This document shows positions 42,947 through 51,132 of a stretch of 64,000 bases of DNA, piece by piece. The stretch lies in assembly GCA_013322215.1 (NCBI GenBank), contig JAAMEZ010000044.1, positions 1-64,000 on the forward strand, written 5' to 3'. The notes under the pieces are model-generated. The model saw nothing but the letters and a program-made list of their open reading frames with translations. It was not told the DNA's origin and made no database searches. Numbering within the stretch: the first letter of the stretch is position 1; each line of letters starts with the position of its first letter. A program made the position numbers and the translations under genes. This DNA comes from Martinezella rhizogenes. Its GTDB lineage: Bacteria; Pseudomonadota; Alphaproteobacteria; Rhizobiales; Rhizobiaceae.

Positions 42947-44293
42947 ATGTCTTATCTCATGCCGGACCTTGCCCCCTTCTGGGAGCGCCCGCTCAAGGAC
43001 TATGCGCAGGCCGTTTACCGCGCCGAAAGCGTCCGTGGCGAAAGCGTGCATCGCCAGGACGCGGCAGCCCGGTTCCGCAGGTTTGTTGAGCGCATTGCGT
43101 TGAGATCAGGAGCGACCAAAGCCGATGCTGAGGATGCGAGCCGGCAATTGGCCGCTTCACCGGTAATCCAGACTGGCCCTCATTGTCATCTGCTGATCGA
43201 GCCGGATGCTTTCTATACGCACCTGTTCAGTATGCTGGGCCTCACCAGCAATGCTCATCGGTGGCATATCTGCTACACTGCCTCGACCGTGAAGTTCGTG
43301 GAGAAGGGTAAAAAAGGCCCTGGATGGCTCCGGCTCGATGGCGAGGTGCTGAACGTTTTCGGCCTGTCTCGAAGCCGGATGGATCCATACAGCATTTGTG
43401 GCTTCAACGGGCCTTATCGCTTCACACTCGCGGGTCAAAATGGCGACCGCTTGGTCGATCCCGCTGCTGTCCAGCTCAAGGCCATTTTGCCGGACACGGA
43501 CTCTGCGTCGGCCGCCGATGCGATCAAAGCCGCCAATCAGTCGCTGTGGCGAAGATGGTTTCCACCGTCTCTCCGGCTGCTGCAATTTGACGATATCGAT
43601 GTTGCCGATCTTGTGGCGGAACATTTCGAAGATCCAGCATCCTGGCTATCGTCCCGCTTCGCCGCCGGCGGCCTGTTCGCGCAAAGCATGTTGCTGGCGC
43701 TGGACCGGCTCAACAGCGGTCCTTGGGCAGGATGGGTACGCCGAACGACCGACTTTTTCTGGGGCCTGGAGGATGGCAGGCTATTTCCCCTGCGTTTGCG
43801 GGAGGGTGTCCTTTCCGGCGGTTCGCCTTCAGTTCGCGACGTGCGGTTTGATCCGGAAAGTATCGCGGTATCGCTGCGCCAGCGCAAATTGGTGCCGAAT
43901 CTGATTATGACCTTCCTGGTGACGTCGATCTTGCCGGGCGTTCGTGTCCTCGGAGGATGCCGACAGACCGTCTATTATCCCCTCATGCGGTATCTTGTTG
44001 CTGCTGCCCTCGATCCGTCAAGCGATCGGGAACTTCTTGACGCGCTTCGTACCGACGAGCGGCCCGGAATGTGGGGGCACCGGGTCCTGCGCCCAGCGAA
44101 CGGCTCACCGTTCATGGAAATTGAGGAAAACGGATCTGCGCTGGAGATAGCAAACAGATATGGCGCCCGGTCTTTGGAGGATACCGCCGGCGATCTTGCC
44201 AGTTTCACCAGCGATCCGATTTGGGCGGAGTTGTCGGCGCATATCCGAACTGAAGGAATTCGCTCGGCTTCCCCCGAGTGGCAATGGGCATAA
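42947..44293 (+). CDS. Unrecognised ~448-residue protein of the methyltransferase cassette
   Basis: I do not recognise this family. From ATG 42947 (MSYLMPDLAPFWERPLKDYA; GGAGG and AAGGA upstream) it has ~448 residues; an earlier ATG at 42884 is less likely because its codons overlap that ribosome site. It is soluble, without signal peptide or membrane helix. Noticeable features are a His/Cys-containing block (TGPHCHLLIEPDAFY, HRWHICYTASTVKF) in the first third and GGCRQTVYYPLMRYL later, which might hold a metal or thiol site. Its neighbours, a methyltransferase and a GNAT, suggest small-molecule synthesis. Confidence 0.6.
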   Translation: MSYLMPDLAPFWERPLKDYAQAVYRAESVRGESVHRQDAAARFRRFVERIALRSGATKADAEDASRQLAASPVIQTGPHCHLLIEPDAFYTHLFSMLGLTSNAHRWHICYTASTVKFVEKGKKGPGWLRLDGEVLNVFGLSRSRMDPYSICGFNGPYRFTLAGQNGDRLVDPAAVQLKAILPDTDSASAADAIKAANQSLWRRWFPPSLRLLQFDDIDVADLVAEHFEDPASWLSSRFAAGGLFAQSMLLALDRLNSGPWAGWVRRTTDFFWGLEDGRLFPLRLREGVLSGGSPSVRDVRFDPESIAVSLRQRKLVPNLIMTFLVTSILPGVRVLGGCRQTVYYPLMRYLVAAALDPSSDRELLDALRTDERPGMWGHRVLRPANGSPFMEIEENGSALEIANRYGARSLEDTAGDLASFTSDPIWAELSAHIRTEGIRSASPEWQWA

Positions 44294-44407
44294 TCCTGGA
44301 CCGGAACGCCCGTACGGAGGATCCGCTAGGCGCGGCGAATGGTTCGTTGGAGCCCATAACTCTCCCGGACCGGAGCCGGCGTCGTTTTTCTGGAGTCGAT
44401 CAGGGCA

Positions 44408-44908
44408 ATGAAGCGAGTAGCAATCAGGCGCATTGCCCCCGACGAAATCGATGTTTTCCGGAGCATTCGGCTGGAGGCCCTTCGCTGCGAGCCGGCTTCC
44501 TTCGCGAGCCGGTTTGAAGATTGGCAATCCCTCTCGAATGAGAGGTGGCGCCAACGGCTTGATGATCCGGTGTTTGTCGCGTTCAGCGACGACGAGCCCG
44601 TCGGCATCATGCGGCTCGTACGTTTTCGCCCGAGCAAGATGGCGCATCGCGCCACGCTTGCCAGCGTCTATGTGCGAAAGAGCGAACGCGGGACGGGAAT
44701 TGCTTCAAGCCTTCTGAGTATGGTTTCGGATCATGCAAAGGGCCTTGGCGTTCTCCAAATGGAACTCGCTGTCAACGCCGAGAATTCCGTCGCACTGCGC
44801 TTCTACCAGCACCATGGATTTGTCGAGGTCGGCCGGATACCTGGCGGAGTGCTAGATGGTGTTAAGGAAATTGACGATATCATTATGGTGCGGCGACTGG
44901 ATGGATGA
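44408..44908 (+). CDS. GNAT-family N-acetyltransferase of the same cassette
   Basis: 166 residues with a canonical GNAT fold: MKRVAIRRIAPDEIDVFRSI, beta4 ATLASVYVRKSERGTGIASS with the RGTGIA acetyl-CoA loop, and NSVALRFYQHHGFVEVG. It follows the unrecognised gene by ~115 bases on the same strand. It is unlike the TacT-type toxin at 40912 (no antitoxin next to it), so a metabolic or modifying role is more likely. Confidence 0.85.
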   Translation: MKRVAIRRIAPDEIDVFRSIRLEALRCEPASFASRFEDWQSLSNERWRQRLDDPVFVAFSDDEPVGIMRLVRFRPSKMAHRATLASVYVRKSERGTGIASSLLSMVSDHAKGLGVLQMELAVNAENSVALRFYQHHGFVEVGRIPGGVLDGVKEIDDIIMVRRLDG

Positions 44909-44955
44909 GGAGATATGGCGCCTCCCCGCTCCGGGCTCTTGCTGACACTCTGGCC

Positions 44956-45013
44956 AAACATTAATTAGAGTGACGGCGAAATGTTAATTAGATCAGCGGC
45001 AAAGCGTTAATTT
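44956..45013 (+). repeat. Three tandem ~23-base TTAATT repeats
   Basis: TTAATT occurs at 44961, 44984 and 45007, a constant 23-base step, each within an AAA(C/T/G)NTTAATT(A/T) unit. This resembles the multiple terminal repeats of IS21-type elements; no transposase gene is next to it, so it may be an IS end left behind. Confidence 0.5.
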
Positions 45014-45183
45014 GTAAGTCCTGGGAATGCTCATTTTTCTTTCCAAGCCTACCAGATTCTTTTGTATTATCCGCAGGACATCACACAACTATAGAGCCTG
45101 TGAGTCCATGCTGAACCGCGACTTGCGGTCCGCTCGATCTTTGGTTGGGCCGTCCCTCAAGGGATCGGCCTCTTATCATGTCG

Positions 45184-45657
45184 CTATCTTCGTCTGCTCG
45201 CGCCGCGGCTCAACGGAAACATGTCGGCATCGTCGTTCCATGGATCGAACACCACCGCACCCGACGGCTTCGCGTCCTTCACGTTGCGCGTAACCAGATA
45301 GAGATCGTGCTCGATTGCAGTTGCACCGAGCATCGTATCGATCACCGGGGGCGGATGGCCGCTCGCGCGCTTTACTTCGCCGGAAGTCCGGCCCCAACGA
45401 CGAACGATATCGTCGTCCAGAGACAGAACACGCGAGCCGAAGCGGTCAGCCAGCGCATCGCGTGACGCGGTGTAGCGCGGCCGATCGGCGTGGTCGTCAG
45501 GAAGGTTATAAATTCCCTTGTCATATTCAGCGAGCGTCAGAACGCTGATGTGAAACGTCTCTTCGCTCTGTCGAGCCGCCCAGGCTTTTACCGACGGGGC
45601 ACCCCGCGGATTGATCAGGGCGGCCACCACATTCGTGTCGAGCAGCCAGCCCCTCAC
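45184..45657 (-). CDS. PIN-domain toxin, VapC family (second)
   Basis: 157 residues. PIN landmarks: WLLDTNVVAALI (Asp near position 7), HISVLTLAEYDKG (Glu), PPPVIDTMLGATAIEHD (Asp) and LVTRNVKD. It is the FitB/VapC subtype with NVVAALI. Overlaps the antitoxin stop by ATGA. Expected to be a ribonuclease toxin. Confidence 0.88.
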   Translation of the reverse strand: MRGWLLDTNVVAALINPRGAPSVKAWAARQSEETFHISVLTLAEYDKGIYNLPDDHADRPRYTASRDALADRFGSRVLSLDDDIVRRWGRTSGEVKRASGHPPPVIDTMLGATAIEHDLYLVTRNVKDAKPSGAVVFDPWNDDADMFPLSRGASRRR

Positions 45658-45956
45658 AGCTCGACGTCACGACCGTGATCGTCCTCTCGTGTCAGATCAA
45701 GCCCGTCGAGATGCAAACCCTCCATAAATTCGACGAATGGTGCGCGCGGCTTTTCCGGAACGAGCCGCTCAAACTCTTCCACGCTCATCACGACGACCGC
45801 ATCATGACCGCGCACAGTCACGCGCTGCGGTCCGTCTTCGCGCGCATGTCGCACCACCTCGCTGAACCGCGCCTTCGCGTCTTCAAGCTTCCATCGTCCG
45901 TCCGATGTCCGGCTGCCAGATGTCTTTGTTTTCGCTACTTGCACATGCTTGCCCAT
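45654..45956 (-). CDS. Phd/YefM-type antitoxin
   Basis: About 100 residues from ATG 45956 (MGKHVQVAKTKTSG). The conserved segment WKLEDAKARFSEVVRHARED then VTVRGHDAVVVMSVEEFERL is the Phd/YefM hallmark. Another start lies at 45986 (MSDYLTRYEP), but the sequence there has direct repeats (CTGACTATCTGACTAGG) that look more like an operator. Its acidic tail overlaps the toxin start. Confidence 0.85.
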   Translation of the reverse strand: MGKHVQVAKTKTSGSRTSDGRWKLEDAKARFSEVVRHAREDGPQRVTVRGHDAVVVMSVEEFERLVPEKPRAPFVEFMEGLHLDGLDLTREDDHGRDVEL

Positions 45957-46891
45957 CGGTTCATACCTAGTCAGATAGTCAGACATATAGCACGCCCCTT
46001 GCGGTGCTTCCATATCGCCGTGCGGGAAAAAGTGAGCAGAGAGGATAGGGATGTTTCCGTCGCAGCCTCCTTGAGATAGCCAATTTGGGTCTTGCGGCGC
46101 CCCGAATCCAACGAGCCCGTCTAAAATCAATACTGTAGCTGCAATGCTAGCTCAATGCAGCAAGGCGGCGAGCAGGCAACTGGACGGGCGAGAAATCATG
46201 CGATTACTACACGCTTCGGATGCTACCCATCCGGGCAGCTTCACTGAACCCCTGGTAGATGCCATCGTCTCTACTGCTTGATTGGATGCCACCCCCGATC
46301 CGGCGGAATGCAGGGTCCGACGGCGCTGCCCCCATAAAATGCGTCGTCGGACGCTTCGATGTCATTATCGTGGTCGCGTGACGGCGGCCGCCTTATCCCC
46401 GCGCAAGCAATTGATCAGAGGCCTAACGGCCGCTTTGTGCCTTCAACTTAGCCGCTCGGCTGATCCGAAGCTAATTGCAAAAGCCGTCGTCAGTTCGCGT
46501 AGCGTCGTTGGAGACGACTGGTGGGATGCGGACGGGTGGCGTTGGAACGGTGCTTGAGGTAAGCTTTCCCTCGTGCATATGAGCGCCGCACTGTCAACCT
46601 GTTCCTGAGCTTCAGGTGGAAGGACGGTGTGGCATAGTGCGACGCCAAGCTTCATGGCCGTCGGCTGTTTTTCAGTCGGAACAAACCGCACGACAGATAG
46701 GCGTCTCAGAAGCGGTTGTCGCGGGTGGTTCGCGGGTCAAAGCGCCCGGGCAGGTCGCCCAACGGTGGACCTTTGATGTAAAACGCACCCAAGGTCGGGC
46801 GGCAATTTATCGTTAATACTATATTTAGTGTTTGCGGCCGATATTGCCTCAAGTTAACAAATGGTAAAGAGCGCAAGTCAAGGCTTCAATC
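45957..46891. other. Long stretch without a supported gene
   Basis: Over 900 bases in which no frame shows a known family or good start. The plus frame ending at 46557 has a protein-like end (DDWWDADGWRWNGA) and might be the tail of a lost gene. No mobile element ends were recognised. Operator-like CTGACTA repeats for the antitoxin lie at 45964-45984. Confidence 0.45.
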
Positions 46892-47536
46892 GTGCAAATT
46901 TACTGTGATGAAAGCGGAGGGTTCGACGGAGATAAGCACTCCTTTGTGGTTTCCGCCGTACGTATATCTGGGCACGACGCCTCGCGTCTGATGAAGAAGT
47001 TTCGCAAGGCTTCTAGGCTGGCAGGCGAAATCAAGGGAAGCACGCTGTCTGAAGCGCATAGAACCATGTTCTTCGATATGCTTGCTGAGATGGATCATAT
47101 AGGCGCCGTGGTCGGATGTCATCGGACCTCGCTGATAGGCTCGGTGGTCCAGCGGCATCACCCAGAACGCGATATTTATCAATGCATGCTTGTTGAGGCA
47201 TGCGCCCCGCTGTTTGATGTGCACGCCGCAAAGGTCAATGTCATGGCCGACGGCGGGCGATATTCGAAACCTGTATATGCGGAAATGGGAGCGAACCTCG
47301 AAGCCACGCTTGCGGCAGATGCGATTTCGGCCAGCTTCGAGTTCGTACGCAGCGACAACAATCCTGGTGTTCAAGTCGCGGATATTGTGTCCAACACCGT
47401 TTATAGAGCTACCGCAGAAGCTTTGTACGATCTGTCAGATCATGCTATCTGCGGGACACTTTTCCGCGCAGGCCGGCTTGTTGTGGCGCCGGCAAAGTTG
47501 GGGACGCTTAAGCCCCTGTGGATGGCAGCAGAGTAA
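46892..47536 (+). CDS. DUF3800 family protein
   Basis: 214 residues from GTG 46892, beginning MQIYCDESGGFDGDKHSFVV and containing DNNPGVQVADIVSNTVYRA. The YCDESG start and the late PGxQxADxV motif define DUF3800, a family with an RNase H-like core whose acidic residues (Asp6, Glu7 and the late Asp) could bind metal. DUF3800 genes are frequent on mobile elements and sometimes near defence genes. It stands alone here, followed by a hairpin. Confidence 0.85.
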   Translation: MQIYCDESGGFDGDKHSFVVSAVRISGHDASRLMKKFRKASRLAGEIKGSTLSEAHRTMFFDMLAEMDHIGAVVGCHRTSLIGSVVQRHHPERDIYQCMLVEACAPLFDVHAAKVNVMADGGRYSKPVYAEMGANLEATLAADAISASFEFVRSDNNPGVQVADIVSNTVYRATAEALYDLSDHAICGTLFRAGRLVVAPAKLGTLKPLWMAAE

Positions 47537-47543
47537 ATTAAAA

Positions 47544-47563
47544 GGGCCACCGAAAGGTGGCCC
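47544..47563 (+). terminator. Hairpin after DUF3800 gene
   Basis: GGGCCACC and GGTGGCCC form a perfect 8-base-pair stem closed by a GAAA tetraloop, 8 bases after the stop. There is no T-run on the plus strand, but AAATTAAAA before it would give a T-rich run on the minus strand, so it could stop transcripts from either side. Confidence 0.65.
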
Positions 47564-47578
47564 GAAATAGTAGCGTCG

Positions 47579-47770
47579 ACGATAGATTAGGAATTCCTTA
47601 TCTAGTGACTAACGGTGCCGGCTGGCCCCTCCTGACAGGTAACCTATCGTGTTCCCCTATGGGGAAGACTTTCCCTGACGCATGGATAGATATGGTTCAA
47701 AATGACGGTACCGTCAAGTAGGAAGGTCACCCTGAGGCCAGTCACTTGCGACAGGCCTCGCGGGGGTGAC
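47579..47770 (+). ncRNA. Hairpin-rich noncoding region, candidate structured RNA
   Basis: Within 190 non-coding bases there are: ACGATAG (47579-47585) against CTATCGT (47644-47650); a perfect TTCCCC/GGGGAA hairpin (47652-47666); the palindrome TGACGGTACCGTCA (47703-47716); and a two-part stem GTCACCC/GGGTGAC (47726-47732, 47764-47770) enclosing AGGCC/GGCCT (47735-47739, 47754-47758). The nesting suggests a folded RNA or a protein-binding array. Strand and function are not known. Confidence 0.35.
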
Positions 47771-48066
47771 TCATAGGTAAACTATACGACAGACTGCCTG
47801 ATCATGCTTCATGGGTGATGGCTTGAGGCATAGTTTGGCTTCACTCAGCACCCCTCCACGAGAGCTCCCAATGAGGAAATTTCTAGGCACCGCCGGCGTC
47901 TTCAACGAGCACGCGGGTCTGGTGATCGGGGCGACAGCGGCGGTCCGTTGCGGAATTTGTTCAAGGCGGCATAGTAGGAAGAAGCTGCATCCATAGACCG
48001 GTGGGCCTTCGCAATCTCCCAGGGGACGTTTTATCTCGTCCCACTGCTAACGTCTTACCGCAGCCC
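47771..48066. other. Gap before the Xre-like pair
   Basis: No supported gene. A plus-strand frame 47871-47996 (MRKFLGTAGVFNEHAGLVIG) is open but shows no family and no clear start signal. Confidence 0.35.
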
Positions 48067-48312
48067 TCAGGACGTCGACTTCTTACATCGCACGCCGACC
48101 CCACCGCCATTTTCTGAAATGAACTCAATTCCGGCTTCTCGAAAAGCGGTAACATTACTCGTGAGGTTGTTATTAATGGGCATATGCGCCCCTCGTTCAA
48201 AATCAGCGATCGTTTGCCGAGACACGTTCGCTGCTTTCGCAAGTTCTGCTTGGCTCCACCCCAACATAGCTCGTGCCCGCGGCATCGCTCGGGTATAAGC
48301 CCCCCGCTGCAC
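48067..48312 (-). CDS. Small Xre-type HTH protein, downstream copy
   Basis: About 81 residues from GTG 48312. HTH: MLGWSQAELAKAANVSRQTI followed by ADFERGAHMP; C-terminal mark AGIEFISENGGGVGVRCKK. This is a very common alphaproteobacterial mini-regulator type. The alternative ATG at 48285 would shorten the lead. It begins one base after the stop of its paralogue and is probably co-transcribed with it. Confidence 0.82.
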   Translation of the reverse strand: MQRGAYTRAMPRARAMLGWSQAELAKAANVSRQTIADFERGAHMPINNNLTSNVTAFREAGIEFISENGGGVGVRCKKSTS

Positions 48313-48313
48313 C

Positions 48314-48559
48314 TCATTCAGGTTTCTTCAACCGCACTCCGACCCCGCCGCCATTGCTTGGTATGAATTCAATCCCGGCATCTTCCAGAGTAATTTTGAT
48401 GAGTTTTAAATTTGCGGCTGTGATCGATGGTGGGCCGTCTTCAGCTTCGGCGCGACGCACCGTCATAACTCCGATACTTGCCGTTTTCGCAAGATCTTGC
48501 GCGGTCCAGCGGAGGAGCGCCCTCGCTGCTCGAATTTGACCACCGGTTATTCCGCTCAT
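48314..48559 (-). CDS. Small Xre-type HTH protein, upstream copy
   Basis: 81 residues, MSGITGGQIRAARALLRWTA with the HTH QDLAKTASIGVMTVRRAEAE and the same C-terminal GIEFIPSNGGGVGVRLKK mark. It is an older paralogue of the next gene; the HTH has diverged (SIGVMTVRRAE against NVSRQTIADFE), so they may read different operators or form a mixed dimer. Confidence 0.82.
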   Translation of the reverse strand: MSGITGGQIRAARALLRWTAQDLAKTASIGVMTVRRAEAEDGPPSITAANLKLIKITLEDAGIEFIPSNGGGVGVRLKKPE

Positions 48560-48682
48560 TTTTTCGATTTCTCATTGTAAAATATGACACCACATGGTAC
48601 TTAAAACATCACGCGGCTGGACTGGGTGTTTGCATCACCCGATCCAGCCTGACCACAACCTAAGCTGTCAGGAGCTCGGATC

Positions 48683-49306
48683 ATGGCTGATTCCGACAAT
48701 AGCAGAACTTTGTCTACGGTCACACAGGGAGACCTCCATTCCTTCGTGGCGGCGTCTTTTCCCACACATCCTGAGCTTGCAGCCCGGCTTACGGGGCCTT
48801 TGGACATCCAGAATGACGATCTCGCCTTTATCATTTGGCAACGATGGTGTGCGGCTCGGCACCAATTGATCGAATCATGTCTGCGGCAGCAGGGTCTCGA
48901 AAAGAGACTGCTCGCGATGGTTGGCACGCCATCCGAGGCGCCCGAGGCCTGGAAGGCCGCCGATGAGGAGTTCGGATATAGCGAGGCGGTCCAGGAAGAG
49001 GAACGCGCGGCTGCCATGGAGGACGATCTGGCCGAAACGCTATGGGATACGCCAGCGGAATCGATCGTCGGCGTGAGCGTTAAGCTCGATGCCATGCTTG
49101 CGAAATGGCAACCTTCCGCTTCAAGCGATGAATACCCGTGGCCACAGCTCCGTTCCGTCATCGCCGATCTGCTCGAGATCGACGCCGAATATCGTCTCGC
49201 GGCAGCTTCCGTCGCCAGGTCACAGCGGCGATGCAGGGGGCGATTCACGGTGTTTAGCGCAGCGCGTGCAGCGCAGTTCACGTTCGCTGTTTCAATACCA
49301 CTCTAA
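48683..49306 (+). CDS. Hypothetical helical protein
   Basis: 207 residues (MADSDNSRTLSTVTQGDLHS...). The middle is acidic and helical (FGYSEAVQEEERAAAMEDDL) with no recognised domain; the type is often seen as a hypothetical on rhizobial replicons. The last ~30 residues (SQRRCRGRFTVFSAARAAQF) have an odd composition and may be read-through after a lost stop. Divergent from the Xre pair. Confidence 0.6.
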   Translation: MADSDNSRTLSTVTQGDLHSFVAASFPTHPELAARLTGPLDIQNDDLAFIIWQRWCAARHQLIESCLRQQGLEKRLLAMVGTPSEAPEAWKAADEEFGYSEAVQEEERAAAMEDDLAETLWDTPAESIVGVSVKLDAMLAKWQPSASSDEYPWPQLRSVIADLLEIDAEYRLAAASVARSQRRCRGRFTVFSAARAAQFTFAVSIPL

Positions 49307-49528
49307 GATTCCACCGGCTTTGTTCGGCTTCTTGGATTATCTGTTCTCCTTGCTTGGCTTGGGCGGGGAGGCCTCAGGATTCGGTGTTCGGAGCGATTGC
49401 CGCGAGGCTGGTTATCGGGAGAACGGTACAAGCCCGATCCTTGAGGAAATCATCTCAATCGACATGCGTGGTGGGACCGCTTCCACCGCGGCGGCGCCGG
49501 TCGCGTCAAAAATCAAAAAGGGAACTTC

Positions 49529-51127
49529 ATGATGACACTCGGAAATCCATTGCGTCGGCTCATCCTGTCCGCGTCGCTGATCCTGCTCGCGATCTGGACC
49601 GTACTGGCCGGGCCGGCACAGGCTCAGGAGTTGCGGATCGCGACCTCGTACAAGCTGATGACGCTCGATCCGCATTATGCGAACCTCAATGAAAATACCT
49701 CGCTGCTGTCGCACATCTATGAGCGGCTCGTCTACCAGGATGAGCGTCTCGATCTGAAGCCCGGTCTTGGCGTCTCCTGGCGGGCAACATCAGATACGCA
49801 ATGGGAATTCAAGCTGCGGGAGAACGTTCGTTTTCATGACGGCTCTCCCTTCACCGCGGACGATGTGGTCTACACGATCGAGCGCATTCGAAATTTCCTG
49901 AACACGCCAAATGGCGGCTTTCGCTCCTACCTAACCGGCATCAAGGCGGTCTCGGCGGCCGATCCTCTGACGGTTGTCATCGATACGGATGGCAACGTGC
50001 CCAACCTGCCGCTGGCGTTCTCCTCGATCTTCGTGATGCATCGGCCAAAAGGGGAGGGGTTCCAGACTACGGAGGAGCTCAATGCTGGCAGCCCTCCCGA
50101 CGGCACCGGCCCTTACAAGTTCGAGAGTTGGAGTTCCGGCGAGATGCTGAAGCTCACGAGGAATGACGATTATTGGGGCCGCAAACCCGCCTGGTCGACG
50201 GTGACCTTTCGGATCATCGAGAACCCGGCGGCGCGCGTGGCGGCATTGGCCGCCGGAGATGTCGATCTTGCAGACTCTATTCCGGCCCGCGACGTTGCTT
50301 CCCTGAAGCAGCGCGGTGCTGGGATCGAGAACATCAGTGCCGCGCGTATCAATTTCCTGCAATTCGACGTCGATCGCGAAACGCTTCCAGGTGTGACGGA
50401 CAAATCCGGCGAGGGGATCCCCAATCCCTTCAAGAACCCCTTAGTGCGGCGGGCGCTTGCGATGGCGACCGACCGAGGCATTCTCGTTGACAAGATCCTC
50501 GCCGGCTACGGAACCGCCGCGGCGCAGGTATTCCCGGCTGGCCTGCCGGGCACATCGGCAAATCTGAGGCCTGAGGCTCCGAACTATGATGAGGCGAAAG
50601 CGCTTCTCGCCAAAGCTGGCCTTGCGAACGGCTTCAAGGTCGCGCTGGCCGGACCCGCAGGCCGTTATCCAGGCGATGGCGAAAGCCTTCAGGCCATTGC
50701 ACAAAGCTGGGCTCGCATCGGTGTCGCCGTCCAACCTGCCGCCTTTCCGTTCTCGGTCTTCAACACGAAGCGTGCCAACGGCGACTTTGCTGTCTGGTAC
50801 GGCGGGACATCGGGCGAGGCGGTCGATATCATTCTCCACGCCCTCCTGGCCTCGCCCAATTCCGAGCGTGGAACCGGCGCCTTGAATTTCGGGCATTACC
50901 GGAACCAGGCTTTCGACGCGATGCTCGCGAAGGCGGAAAGCATTCAGGACGGGCCGGAGCGGAACAAGGCGCTCGCCGACGCCACGGAGTTCGTGATGGC
51001 TGACCAGCCGATCATTCCACTCTACCATTTCCATCACATCGTCGGCTTCGGCCCGCGAGTTGGCTCATACGTGATGCATCCACGCGGCTGGACGACCGCG
51101 ATGCAGACGCTTCCGGTGACGGAGTGA
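49529..51127 (+). CDS. Peptide/opine-class ABC substrate-binding protein (SBP family 5)
   Basis: 532 residues. A signal peptide (residues 1-~33, ending AQA) precedes a family 5 solute-binding domain: LDPHYANLNENTSLLSHIYE, YQDERLDLKPGLG, WEFKLRENVRFHDGSPFTAD, VRRALAMATDRGILV. Such proteins bind peptides, some sugars and, in Ti plasmids, agrocinopine (AccA). It starts a six-gene plus-strand unit with two permeases, a fused ATPase, CapA-like and PepT-like enzymes, just before traM-traR. Substrate unknown. Confidence 0.9.
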   Translation: MMTLGNPLRRLILSASLILLAIWTVLAGPAQAQELRIATSYKLMTLDPHYANLNENTSLLSHIYERLVYQDERLDLKPGLGVSWRATSDTQWEFKLRENVRFHDGSPFTADDVVYTIERIRNFLNTPNGGFRSYLTGIKAVSAADPLTVVIDTDGNVPNLPLAFSSIFVMHRPKGEGFQTTEELNAGSPPDGTGPYKFESWSSGEMLKLTRNDDYWGRKPAWSTVTFRIIENPAARVAALAAGDVDLADSIPARDVASLKQRGAGIENISAARINFLQFDVDRETLPGVTDKSGEGIPNPFKNPLVRRALAMATDRGILVDKILAGYGTAAAQVFPAGLPGTSANLRPEAPNYDEAKALLAKAGLANGFKVALAGPAGRYPGDGESLQAIAQSWARIGVAVQPAAFPFSVFNTKRANGDFAVWYGGTSGEAVDIILHALLASPNSERGTGALNFGHYRNQAFDAMLAKAESIQDGPERNKALADATEFVMADQPIIPLYHFHHIVGFGPRVGSYVMHPRGWTTAMQTLPVTE

Positions 51128-51132
51128 GCGAC

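Noticed and set aside
46282..46557. Plus-strand frame with DDWWDADGWRW end
   Set aside because: The upstream part looks like non-coding Arg/Pro/Leu-rich translation and has no ribosome binding site.
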